A DNA stretch of 64,000 nt from Hydrangea macrophylla (Eukaryota; Streptophyta; Magnoliopsida; Cornales; Hydrangeaceae). Location of the stretch: contig CM066985.1 of assembly GCA_033977485.1 (NCBI GenBank), positions 72,091,045 through 72,155,044 of the forward strand, written 5' to 3'. Every line of letters starts with the position of its first letter. Positions within the stretch are counted from its first letter, which is position 1. The position numbers and the translations under genes were made by a program. The notes beneath the pieces are model-generated. The model had not been told where the DNA came from. It made no database searches and saw only the letters and a list, made by a program, of their open reading frames with translations. Shown piece by piece: positions 46,357 through 56,970 of this stretch.

Positions 46357-47583
46357 AACTTCATAGAAAAGGGGATATACCCCCAAGAATCTACCGAGAA
46401 AGACAAAAAGGCCATTCGAAGATTCGTAGCGCAGTTCATCATTTGCGGTGGGAAACTACTGAAGAAAGAATACAACGGTCACAACCTGACTTGCTTGTTT
46501 GGGAAGAGCTCTAGAAGAATGATGGAGGAAATACACGAAGGGGTATGCGGTCCGCACATGAACGGTCACATGCTAGCCAAAAAAATCATAAGACAAGGGT
46601 ACTACTGGACAACTTTGGAGAAAGATTGTTGCGAATACGTAAAAAGGTGTCACAAGTGCCAGATCCATGCCAACATGATGCATGTACCGCCATCCCTCCT
46701 ATATAGCATGACCTCGCCTTGGCCATTCTCAACCTGGGGAATCGATATCATCAGTGAAGTCGTTCCAAAAGCCTCAAATGGAAATCGGTACATTTTGGTG
46801 GCCATCGACTATTTCACAAAATGGGTAGAAGTCGCATCTTACAGCAAGTTGGGGGCCAAGGAAGTGGCCAAGTTCATCAAGAGAAATCTCATCTGCCGTT
46901 ATGGAGTCCCCCATGAGATTATTTCAGATAACGGAAGTCATTTCAAAGCAGAAGTCAGGGATCTGTTCGAGGAATATAAAATCACTTATCACAAGTCATC
47001 ACCGTACAGACCATAGACTAATGGGGCAGTCGAAGCTGCAAACAAGAATATCAAGGCCATATTGCAGAAGTCGGCCGATACGTACAAGGACTGGCATGAA
47101 AAGCTACCATTCGCACTTTGGGGGTACATAACGTCGATAAGGACGTCCACGGGAGCGACTCCTTACTCACTAGTTTATGGAATGGAAGCAGTGCTCCCAG
47201 TCGAGATAGAACTACCGTCCCTACGCGTGATGGCAGAATGTGAAGTTTCGGAATCAGATTGGTTGAGGGAAAAATACGAAGAATTGGCTCTCATAGATGA
47301 AAAGCGCCTAGCGGCGGTCGACCATGTCCGAATCTATCAAAAGAGGATAGCCCGTGCTTTCAACAAAAGGGTTCGTCCGAGAAAAATCGCCAAAGGTGAC
47401 CTTGTCCTTAAGGAATTGCGAGCTCCGATCTTTGATCCCTGTGGGAAATTTAAACCTAAATGGGTCGGCCCTTACATCGTCAAGACCATTCTTTCAGGAG
47501 GAGCGACTTATCTCATGGACCTCGATGGTGTCGAATTCAAAGAACCAATCAACATGGATCGCCTCAAAAAGTACTATGCTTGA
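46357..47583 (+). pseudogene. Integrase, interrupted by one stop
   Basis: Same frame as RT. The zinc-binding HHCC region spans EIHEGVCGPHMNGH to CHKCQIH. Core: TWGIDIISEV (Asp), IISDNGSHFK (Asp), NGAVEAANK (Glu). TAG at 47014-47016 falls between the second Asp and the Glu. The C-terminus has a GPF/Y-like module (KFKPKWVGPYIVKTI) and natural stop TGA at 47581-47583. Catalytic residues are all visible but the protein cannot be made whole from this copy. Confidence 0.92.
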
Positions 47584-47604
47584 CCAATCCCCCGAAACCC
47601 CCGT

Positions 47605-48000
47605 CTTCTTTCAAGCTTTGGCATGAACTACGCTCGACCTGATTCCCACTCGGGGATACGTAGGCAACCATATCGGTTCGGTCGCTCCACTCACCAAAAA
47701 AAAAAAGAATATATAACCTTCTTCTTTCAATCCTTGCCCTGAACTACGCTTGACCTGATTCCCACTCGGGGATACGTAGGCAACCATATCGGTTCGGTCG
47801 CTCCACTCACCAAAAAAAAAGAATATATAACCTTCTTCTTTCAATCCTTGCCTTGAACTACGCTCGACCTGATGCCCGCTCGGGGATACGTAGGCAACCA
47901 CATCGGTTCGGTCGCTCCACCAACAAAAATAACCATTTTCTTTCAAGCTTTGGCCCGAACTACGTTGGACCTGATCCCCGCTCGGGGGTACGTAGGCAGA
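47605..48000. repeat. Four tandem copies of a 100-117 bp block after pol
   Basis: Each unit holds GAACTACGCTCGACCTGATT, CCACTCGGGGATACGTAGGC and ATCGGTTCGGTCGCTCCAC, then an A-run. GAACTACG starts lie at about 47624, 47741, 47856 and 47957. The ATACGTAGGCA block also occurs near 3273, 56802 and (diverged) 62789, always close to the 3' end of Ogre-like units. Confidence 0.92.
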
Positions 48001-48210
48001 CTTTCAAAAAAAAAAAAAAAAAAAGGATGGCTCGCTAGGTTGAAAATCCGAATGGACGCCTAGGCAAAAGTTAGAGTTAAATCCAAAGTGAGCAATAACA
48101 AAAGAGAGAAAAGAGCTCGCTAGGTCACCTAACTGGTGCCTAGGCAAAATTATGAGCATTTGAGAGAATAAAGTCACGGTCCTTGCCATAACCCAGAAAT
48201 CACCCTCCAC

Positions 48211-48354
48211 ACTAGGGGCAAAATTCGGCCACTCGCCTCGTTTGCCTGAACCTCTTCTAAACTAGGGGAAAACGTCGGTCAATTACCTCGTTTGCCTCAC
48301 AACCCTACATATCCCAAACTAGGGGCAAACTTCGGCCACCCGCCTCGTTTGCCT
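48211..48354. repeat. Three tandem ACTAGGGGCAAA units
   Basis: ACTAGGGGCAAAATTCGGCC...CTCGTTTGCCT begins at 48211, 48261 and 48318. AGGGGCAAA resembles the true polypurine tract (AGAGGGGCAAAC), so these may be spare priming sites. Confidence 0.8.
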
Positions 48355-50079
48355 CTAATCATCCTAGCATGCCCAAACAAGTATCAAAAGCAACATCTAG
48401 TTGAAATCTCGGTTGCAAAATATTTTTAGAAAGTTAAAATGCATAAAATAAGATTCCCAAAGTAACCAAGGTTCACCGATAAACAAACTTTGAATATTAC
48501 ATAAGCAGGAATGATCAAAGAAATAAAAGTCTTTCAAAAAGCAATCACACTTGGAGGAATGAGCAGAATCAGTCAGGTCTGGTTTTATCTTTGTGTCTTC
48601 ATTTTCTTTAGAAGTAGGCTTTAACTCGGTCAGTCCAACCATCAATGAAAGCAGCAATAGTGGCAGCCCTGATCCTGGAAGCAAAGACCCTCTCAGTAAA
48701 CCCCCGGGGAACCTCCTGAACTTGCCCATACTGTCTGGCCAAACGGCGAGGATGATAGAAAGAGGTCTCTCTCAGACCCATCAACCACACTCTCTGGTGA
48801 CCCCTGAGGCTCGTAGTAACAGCATAAAGGCCCCAACGCCTCACGATCCAGCAAATGTCGGCCTCAGATAAAGCACCCATCATGTTAACCCAATCAGCAA
48901 AAGTACAGTGAGGATGAAGCACGGATCGACGAAAGTAAACCGGTGGTATGCGGCCCGTCCACAGTTGGAGGCGCTTGTATAACCAAGCTTGTAACACCAA
49001 AGGTGCCCCAGAAAGAAGAGGAGTCCCTTGGTTGAAAGCATTATCCAAGCCATTCAAGGTTTCAGCTAGAACCATAGCAATGGGGTTCTTACCTACCTTC
49101 AGTCCAAGACATACATGCACTAAGTCGCTATAAGTACTCGAGAACAAGAAGTGCGAAGTCATGCACAATATCAAAGCGGCCCCGCGAGTAGCATCATACA
49201 CGTCGGGATTCCCAGGACTGGCGTATCGGGCAATGATGGAAGCAATGCCAAGAACCTCACCTTGAATCAGCCGGCGAGAAATAGTGATGGAACAGTTCAG
49301 ATATTCAGCCAAGCCTCGCGTAGGACTAAGGGTATCAGCAGAAGGGAGAATCAGGTCAGAGTCAGGATCATAGCCAAGAATAGTGTCACGCCCCGACGTA
49401 GCACAAATAAGGAAAGCGTTTAATTTCCTTTATGGACCCGTAGGTCGCAACAGTTTGAAGGATCGATTCCGTCCCAGACGTCGAACAACAAAACATAATA
49501 ATCAGAGCAAAGCAATCAAGGCATACAAATATTATTCTAACTTAATAAGTATTACAGCACGGGTCATCTAAAGGCAGAGACCGCCTTGAAACAAAACAAT
49601 AGCTTAATGTCTATTACAGTCATCCTTAAAACAAAACAGTTTAAAACTTAAACATAAAACTTAAAGCATATAATTAATAAACAGTTTCTCTCATTCCGAA
49701 AGCAGCCATTCTCAATTAGCATAGTCGTACGATTCCTCCTGGTTATAACCTGAAAAGCCTGGACACGAATGTCCAGGACGCATCAACGTCGTCAGCTTCA
49801 AGAAGCTGGTGAGTATTAAAAACATAACTTGGAATGTAAAACATACTCATTTACCTTTTTCCATTTTTCAATATGTAAAATCAATCGTTAAACCGCAGAA
49901 AGAATTCATTTTATAAAACAACAAGAAATATATTAAAAGTCGTTCATTCGTAAAAACAGATACTCATGTATGGGACAATGCACCACGCTCATCTTGCCGA
50001 CTCTTTTCTCTCGACAGCCACCACAACCCACTATCTTACTCCTGGTATCTTTGAAACACTAAGATAGCCACACTTTAGC

Positions 50080-50340
50080 AACGGGGCGCCAGGGAGTGTC
50101 CAGTTTGCCTCACACTTTGGTCCGGGGTACCAGGGAGTGTCCAATGCCTCACACTTTGAATACCCTAACCGCCATGCAAATACCGGGGCAACCCCTCACG
50201 CAGTATCCAGACTCGAGTATCAGGGAGTGTCCGTAGGCCACACTTTAGCACTACCATGGGTGCCAGGGAGTGTCCAAGTTCGGCTTCACACACTTTAACG
50301 CTTCCATGGGCGTCAGGAAGTGTCCATATTTGCCACCGTC
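50080..50340. repeat. LTR minisatellite with CAGGGAGTGTCC
   Basis: Five irregular units containing (C/T)CAGG(G/A)AGTGTCC and CACACTTT; reverse complement of the array at 20290-20650. Confidence 0.85.
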
Positions 50341-50367
50341 GCATTTCAAAGATACCCTCGCCGCCAC

Positions 50368-50450
50368 CTCAACCACAACCACAACCACAACCACAACTAC
50401 AACCACAACCACAACCACAACCAAAACCACAACCAAAACCACAATCTCAA
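50368..50450. repeat. (AACCAC)n microsatellite
   Basis: About thirteen hexamer units, last ones degenerate to AACCAAAACCAC. Confidence 0.93.
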
Positions 50451-50744
50451 TCTCAAACTCTTTCCACACTGACCATTACTCTTTTCCACACTAACTGACA
50501 ACCACATGCATGTACTACTGACTCCACATGAATGACATGAACTTAAACATAAAGTAAATCGCTGAATTTAAAGGAACAACGCACGTACGGGGATTGATAA
50601 CTTGTAATCCATTACCTTAATCGTTTCAAACATAACTAATAGCATTCTGAATTAATAAAATTTCCAAACAGAACCTTAACTGTATGTAAGTTTCATCCCA
50701 AACAGTCCCTGATCACAAAACAAGCAAAATTGGAAACTGCCAAA

Positions 50745-51035
50745 GGTCGCGCGCGCGGGCCGCTCGCGCGAAGGGTTGCTCGCGCGGGCCGCTCGCGCGA
50801 TATGCCTAATTTTCATTTTATATATGAACTTTTCTGTCTGCCTGAAAAAGCCAAGGTTGTGCGCGCGGATCGCTCGCGCGAAGGGTCTCTCGCGCGACCC
50901 TCGCTCGCGCGACTTGCCTAAATTTTATTTTATATATATAAACTTTTCTGTCTGCCTGGAGACGCATCCCTCGCGCGAGGGGTCGCTCGCGCGGGCCGCT
51001 CGCGCGATTCTCGCGCGCGCGATCGTGGCGCGAGC
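50745..51035. repeat. CGCGCGAG-rich repeat block in the LTR
   Basis: CTCGCGCGA / GCTCGCGCGGGCCG recurs about a dozen times. Two longer units sharing TTTTATATAT...AACTTTTCTGTCTGCCTG start near 50812 and 50926. A CpG-dense island in an otherwise AT-rich LTR. Confidence 0.85.
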
Positions 51036-52946
51036 TGATGCTGAGGCTTCATCTTCTTCGTGGAGAATGCCCTGTTTCAGATTTTCAAGGGTCTTTTGAC
51101 CCATTTTGCAATTCTAACGTATATAGGACATATAATATATGGATTTCTTTGGTTTTTCACAAGGATTATGATTCCATAATCAATTTTATACAAATCACTC
51201 TATAACTCTAGAATTTTATGAAAAACTAAAAGTTGTGAAAATTTGATTTCTAATATACTTTTTGGTATGAATGAATTAAGCTTCAAAACTTTACACATAG
51301 TGTATATATACCATAATCTTTCATAATCACCTCTAAAAATGGAACTTGGTTAAGTTTGAAAAATTGAGTTTCAAGCTATGGAGTTTCATGAACAAGATTA
51401 ACAATGGTGTCTCATCAATTAAGCTATGCTAACAGTATATAAGCATATATTACATTCGAAGTGAGTTGATGATACTCACTGTGATCAAGAGGGTAGAGAT
51501 TGTTGAGAAAGAAGCACAAATAAAACTCCAATTGTAAACCTATAGGCTATGGTGTTGATGTTTTCTTGCTACAACTTCAGAGCTTAAGAACTCTCCAAAC
51601 TCTCTCTGGATTGTGAAATGTAGGATGTAAGTGTGAGCAATGCATATATATATAGAGAGAGAGTGAATTGAGATGGACTTGGGGGCCAAGTAATTTGTTG
51701 GTTACTCAACAAAATAAATTTTGCTTTTCTCTCAAAATCAATCTATACCAAGTATTCCTGAGAGCTGATATACATATACGTATGTATACAAAGAGTATTG
51801 GTTCTGCAGATGGTTAAAGGGTCAAGTGTAGGTTCATAGGGGCCAACAAGAAAGTGTTTGGGAAAAGAAGCTTGTGGCCTTAAGTTAACACACTCACACA
51901 AGGCATTGCCAAACAAGGCCTAAGGCAATCATTAGTTGCCATAAATAGAAATAAAGTGTATGTCCAATCACACTTTACATCACTTCCAAAATCTGTGGAA
52001 GTTTAGCACCGCGCGGACAGTTTTAAACATGAACTGGTATTTTCGGGATGCGGTGTTCATTCCAAAAATACAGAAAATTCATTTTTACTGTAGGAAACGG
52101 TTTTCTGTTTTTTTTTATAAAAAAAATACAGTTTAGAATTAAAAGAAAACATTCTCACCGTTTTGAAATACAGATTTTGAAATCCGCACAGGTATTACCA
52201 ACTTTTGTAAAAATTGCAATTTGACCCCAAAAGAATTACAATGTACAACAAGATAGGCTGCAAGGTTATTAAAACACGACCATTGAAATAAAATAAGCAC
52301 AGATGATACAAATTAAATATAGAAATTTAAATTAAATTAATTTATGAAATGCAGGTTGTTACAAATAGCACAGAACTCCTAAAACAGGGGGCATATCTCC
52401 AGGACGTTGAAATTGAAGACATGGTTCACCGGGTCCCAGTGGGCAATAACAGCACGCAAGAGCTCAGTGTTCAGGGTCATCTGGCGAAGTGAGAACAGCT
52501 CGGTCAGGCCGTAGCTAAAGAGATTGATCCGCTCCACACCATCTGTGATGTTCAGCCAAGCTGTGAGTTGAGCGGGATCATACAAAGCCATGTTTTCGGT
52601 CGCGGCTCTAGCAAAATTCAAAATTTTGGCAGCACCTCTCCGTTTTACGGACTATCCCACCTGCAAGGCAAAAACACTCACTATCACAAAACTGTCCATC
52701 GCAGTAACATCCAACAATCACAGTGCACATATATCATCACACAATTATCAACTAAAACAAGCACACAACTGCGCCTCCAAACCGAAAGCTATCCGGCCTA
52801 AAAGGCGAAACATCATAATACTCTATCAAAGGTCACAAACTGTTCTACACATCGTCTTACACTGTCCAAATAGTCATTTCACCGGTACAACCCAATCGAA
52901 AACATAAAAAGAAAATAAAGTAAAGTCCCCGCTTGGGGAGGCGGCC

Positions 52947-55108
52947 TCAGTCCTCCTCTTCTTCGTCCTCCGTCGGACCGCCCAGAGTGTATGTCGGCGA
53001 CGGCCTCCTCCTACCACCCCTGCACCTTGGACCAGTCCTCGATGAGCCAACTCCGCCTCCCCGGTACTGCACACACAAATAGAATGAAGGCAATCAGTAG
53101 GGAAACAACAAAAAAAAAAGTACAAAAATAGAGTCGAGTCAGGAACTTACCAAAGACGCCATCTGATTGGCGGCAAATTGCCGCATACCATCCATCTGTC
53201 AAGGGTAAAATCTAGGGTTAGAACCTCATGACCTTAAGAAAGCGCAAAATTAGAGACATACCCGATGGTCTCGTGTAATGACCAAGGACCGTAGGCTAGC
53301 CGCCAAGGCGTGACCCTCCTCAGCGTAACTCCAAGGAACATTGAGGACGCCCGCTGGTTGAGTAGGGTACCCACATGTGACTCGCGGCACCTCCATCACT
53401 TGGGGAGTGCCATCAGCGCCTAGAACATTGACGGTCCAATCCCAAGAAGGGATAGGATCAAAAGCCGGAGGAGCCTGCCTCCTATACATCTCGCGGAGCT
53501 GTAGGCACAAAACAAGTTAAGAAAAGATAAATAAAAAACATAGGCGACGAATAAAAGACAAAAAATAATGTGAACTCACCTCCAGGAGTGGGAAGTTGGG
53601 CATCAGGAAACGGCCACGGTAAGCCTCGTAACCGGTCTCAGAGAGAAAATGGTCCCAAACATCAGAACCGGCCAAGGCTGCCAGCAGAGCATCACCAGAA
53701 AGGTCACTAGCATCCATCGTAGGAGGATTATGAGGGACGCGATACCTGGAACCACCAACCACCTGACGGGATACCCGCTCGCCAAGGAACCACTGCCTGC
53801 ACTCGATACTCTCCATCAAGAGTCAGCAAGAGGAAAGAGGCTTGACCGCTTGAATCTCCTCCGGGGCAGCATAGTCCAATCAACACTAGCAGCCGTCAGC
53901 TCGGTTAGGAAGTTTTTGAGCAAAACAATCCGGTGGGCCCCGCTCTTTACCCCAACAACATCCCTCTGCCATCTCAAACCTCGTGGGAACAAAGGCACAG
54001 GAGCCATGCCATCCTCGTCTTTGCCTGATTCATCTGCAGGGGAAGGAGCCAACATCTTCAAGTACTCAAAGCTCCAAAGCTGCACAGACAAAGGAAAAAT
54101 TAGAAAGAGTACAGAAATCAAAAGCCAAAAAAGGGGTGAGAGAAGATGCAGTACATACCTCCCAAGCTCGCCAAAATCCCCCTGTCGATTTAACATCACC
54201 CCGAGAGACCTCGCCCATATGCTTGTAAAGATGGGCCAAGGCAGCACCGTCCCAGTCATAGGAGGGGATCTCATCAATAGTCGCAAGGCAAGAAAGGAAT
54301 CTCAAGCTCACTCGGTCGTTGCGTGTTGCAAAGATCGAGCAACCAAGGACATACAGAAGATACACTCTCAAAAGCTGGGAATTGTTCAAATTATGATTCC
54401 CCCTGCCGTATGCCCGGTAAAGCCAGCCACAAGGAAATCGGTGCCTCTCCAGGTTAGGGGGAACAGCCCCAATCAACATCTCTACCGCCTCCGGGTCAAT
54501 CTCATAGAAATAGTTCAGAATCAGGCGCTTCCCGCCTACCCTCAAGCCGGTGATCATGGAGAAGTCGAAAGGCGTCATGGTCATCTCACCAAACGGGAGG
54601 TGGAAAGTATTGGTGGTGTCCCACCACCTCTCAGCCAAAGCGTAAAAGTGTGCCAAATCATTGCTGCTCTTCGAAACCAGACGGACAAAGCCTCCGAACC
54701 CGGCATCATCAACCATCCTCTTAACGGTGGGCGAAAGATGAGTATACCATAGGAAAGCATGAGCAAGGCTACCGTGGCCTTTTAATGTCAATTCCGGCAC
54801 CTGCACATACCAAAGACGACAAAATGATGCACAAAATCACTATTCATGACCCGAGGTCCAAATTCACGAAATCAACGTTTGAGCACAAACTGGACTTCTA
54901 ACGATCTCTAGGTGCACACTACGGCCCACAAAACTAGCACAATGCATAAAAATAGTCCCAAATTGTTGAAAGTTTCACATACCATGCTCGCTAGAGCCGT
55001 GGCCGAAAGATGATGTTGGGGGTCCAGTAAAATCAAGTCCGGGGTTTGCATCTCAGCCTTCATCCGCACCTTGGCCTTTTTAGATGGTCTCCTCGAGCTA
55101 GAAGCCAT
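52947..55108 (-). CDS. Antisense gene 2: plant-mobile-domain (PMD) protein
   Basis: Six exons with GT/AG ends: 55108-54983, 54800-54159, 54079 to about 53820 and on to 53580, 53498-53262, 53195-53151, 53066-52947. Exon 1: MASSSRRPSKKAKVR, a basic, nuclear-signal-like start. Exons 2-3 hold the PMD (aminotransferase-like) domain: RWWDTTNTFHLPFGEMTMTP, FDFSMITGLRVGG, LYVLGCSIFATRNDRVSLRF, and across the splice FWRAWE/LWSFEYLKMLAP. The C-terminus is Arg/Gly-rich and ends EDEEEED. PMD proteins such as MAIN/MAIL1 act in the nucleus in silencing and genome stability, and PMDs also occur in transposons. Reading frame breaks near 53820 (frame with a stop at 53816 versus MESIECRQWFLGERVSRQV), so this copy is probably defective unless an unseen intron lies there. 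Gene is antisense to, and inside, the retrotransposon. Confidence 0.8.
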
Positions 55109-55318
55109 GGATCTACAAAGAAAATGGAAGTCAAAGTTAAACTTTCTTCTTGAAAATTTGAGCAAACCAAAACACCAATCAAAATTTCAACTACGGGGAG
55201 AGATTACTCACCTGAGCGCGCACAAGCTGCGTTTTGACGGATTTTGGCTCTGAAAACACTCCAAAATGGCCAAGAATGAACTTCAAAAGCTCAAAAACCC
55301 GAGATATACAAGAGTGGA

Positions 55319-55396
55319 GTCCGGCCACCCAGTGCCGCCGCGGCACTGGCCAACTGCCACCGCGACAGTGGCCCAGTGCCGCCGCGGCACTGCTCC
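55319..55396. repeat. GC-rich inverted-repeat units upstream of the PMD gene
   Basis: Three units of (C)AGTGCCGCCGCGGCACTG, one diverged, about 215-290 bases upstream of the antisense start. The same unit occurs three times in each LTR (32716-32776 and 57817-57881). Confidence 0.9.
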
Positions 55397-55559
55397 CCGC
55401 GGGCCCCGCTTTGCTCCATTTCGCCCCGTTTTGGCCCGTTTTGCCCATTTTTGGCCCCAATCATCCCCGGTGGGCCATTTCGGTCAAGATCTATGGGGTT
55501 TTTATCCCCAATAGTCCAAAAGTTTCCAGGGCTACCTCCAGCAGGCAGAAACTGAGAAA

Positions 55560-56100
55560 GATCGACTCTCGGGGACCCGAATCGGCTATTTCGGGACGAC
55601 CGTCGCAAATTTCGATCAAACACGAGAGTTCTGGTAACGGATCCTGGATTTTGGCCGATGCACAGAAATAAAGGAAAAGAGATTCCCCGAGAACCCCGCA
55701 TCATCCCCCGAGGACAAAAATAAGACAGATACCAGCTCCCAGAGGCCCCGACTGGCCCTCTTGGATTGAGCGCCGCAAGATTTGATCAACCGTGAGAGAT
55801 TCAGAGATGGGTCCTGGTTCCCGATCAAGGAAAAGAGATTCTCTGAGAACCCTACAACATCCTCTGAGGACAAAAACAAGACAGATGCCAGCTCCCGGAG
55901 GCCCCGACCGGCCCTCTTGGATTGAGCGCCGCAAGATTTGATCAACCGTGAGAGATTCAGAGATGGGTCCTGGTTTCCGATCAACGAAAAGAGATTCTCC
56001 GAGAACCCTACAACATCCCCCGAGGACAAAAACAAGACAGATACCAGCTCTCGGAGGCCCCGACCGGCCCTCTTGGATTGAGCACTGAAAGATCTTGACG
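55560..56100. repeat. 156-bp tandem array upstream of the PMD gene
   Basis: AGACAGAT(A/G)CCAGCTC begins at 55723, 55879 and 56035, exact 156-bp spacing; a partial, diverged unit lies at 55560-55722. The period is 52 codons, so a 175-codon minus-strand frame stays open, but I see no domain and read it as promoter/leader repeat. Confidence 0.9.
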
Positions 56101-56954
56101 AATTCGAATTTCGATCAAGAGAAGCAGTTGAAGAGAGATCCAAGAAAGAGTCGTTTTATCCCCAACAGATTCAGATTAATCATCAGCGGATTCGTACGCC
56201 GTCAGTTCAATCATAACAGTCACAGTAGTCCATTGTCGACTCATCATCTAGATTCAAATATCGTCGGTTCATTAATCATCATCGCTCTCATTCAAAATAT
56301 GCTATGGTTTCTATCAATGGGGCTTCCATGTCCATCACGTGACATCTCGGGATTTCATGATCATCCCTTCACTTCTGTGTCCGTCTCTTAATTTCCAGGG
56401 CTTCCGTGTCCGTCGGTTATTTGCCAAAAAGGCGTCTTCGATTATAGTCCTCTGAGACCCCACATCCAATTACGTTCGCTTACAAAGCACGTTTCCCAAA
56501 ATTTAGAAGTTTGCCCTTAGACCCAGAGTCTTCTAAACCTTGATGTCCTTATCCGAGTCATCCACCACATCATGGTCGCAAACACTAGCACGACACCAGC
56601 CCACTCGGAGTGGCATACCCCACAGCACCTGGCCATACTAGGGTCATAGCACTAGACATGATAGGACTCATGACACAATTCATATCACATCCATGCATTG
56701 CATATCATCCTCATAGCATAGCATCCGTATGACTTGTTGTGCATGTGTGATTTGCCCCTTTGTGCCTGAACTACGCCCTGGTCTGATTCCCCCTGGGATA
56801 CGTAGGCAGCTCACGCAGAGCACGACCAGCACTAGACCTCAGCATCATTGCATCTTTTGCAACGCTTTTATCCTAAATCTATAGCCTCCAAAAAGTCTTG
56901 TCTCTTCAAAGCTTTGGCACTCGCTTGCGACGTGCGTTGCCTCGCAAATTCATG
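56101..56954 (+). other. 3' non-coding region before the polypurine tract
   Basis: No gene supported. 56759-56830 holds the GAACTACGCCCTGGTCTGAT...GGATACGTAGGCAGCTCACG block shared with 3245-3300. CATCA/CATAGCAT-rich short repeats at 56690-56730. Confidence 0.6.
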
Positions 56955-56970
56955 CCAAAGAGGGGCAAAC
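56955..56970 (+). other. Polypurine tract of the 28-kb element
   Basis: CCAAAGAGGGGCAAAC immediately precedes the 3' LTR; the same tract precedes the LTR at 3451. Confidence 0.88.

Larger units (their letters stand above)
49384..52363 (-). mobile_element. Solo Gypsy LTR in antisense ORF 1, target duplication AATAG
   Basis: 2980 bp. Plus strand TGTCACGCCCCGACGTAGC...GGTTGTTACA, so a TG...CA LTR on the minus strand. AATAG at 49379-49383 and 52364-52368. TATA at 51644-51655 (minus) with a CT-rich leader. It contains the CAGGGAGTGTCC minisatellite, an (AACCAC)n run and a CGCGCGAG-rich block. No internal domain. Same family as 18675-21284. Confidence 0.92.
48608..52621 (-). pseudogene. Antisense ORF 1, DUF7745-like, split by a solo LTR
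   Basis: Segments 52621-52364 and 49383-48608 join in frame once the LTR and one AATAG copy are discounted (EFC-AILGYDPD). The first part has the PMD-associated signature TELLRAVIAHWDPVNHVFNF then EICP. The second, about 255 codons, has LAEYLNCSITISRRLIQGEV, TFADWVNMMGALSEADICW and REtSFYHPRRLARQYGQVQE. It ends at a stop at 48608-48610. An in-frame TAG at 52379-52381 lies just before the insertion. This resembles the DUF7745 plant family, often next to plant-mobile-domain proteins; function is unknown. The start could be 52621 or 52591; a CAG acceptor at about 52661-52663 suggests an upstream exon. Its 3' end faces the end of pol. Confidence 0.7.

Noticed and set aside
48593..49423. Plus-strand ORFs of 60-92 codons
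   Set aside because: Shadows of the antisense DUF7745-like frame and LTR end.
53649..54752. 367-codon plus-strand open frame
   Set aside because: It is the exact antisense shadow of the spliced PMD exons, spans their introns and has no domain character.
55616..56143. 175-codon minus-strand frame with repeated peptide
   Set aside because: Open only because the 156-bp repeat is a multiple of three; low complexity and inside the presumed promoter array.
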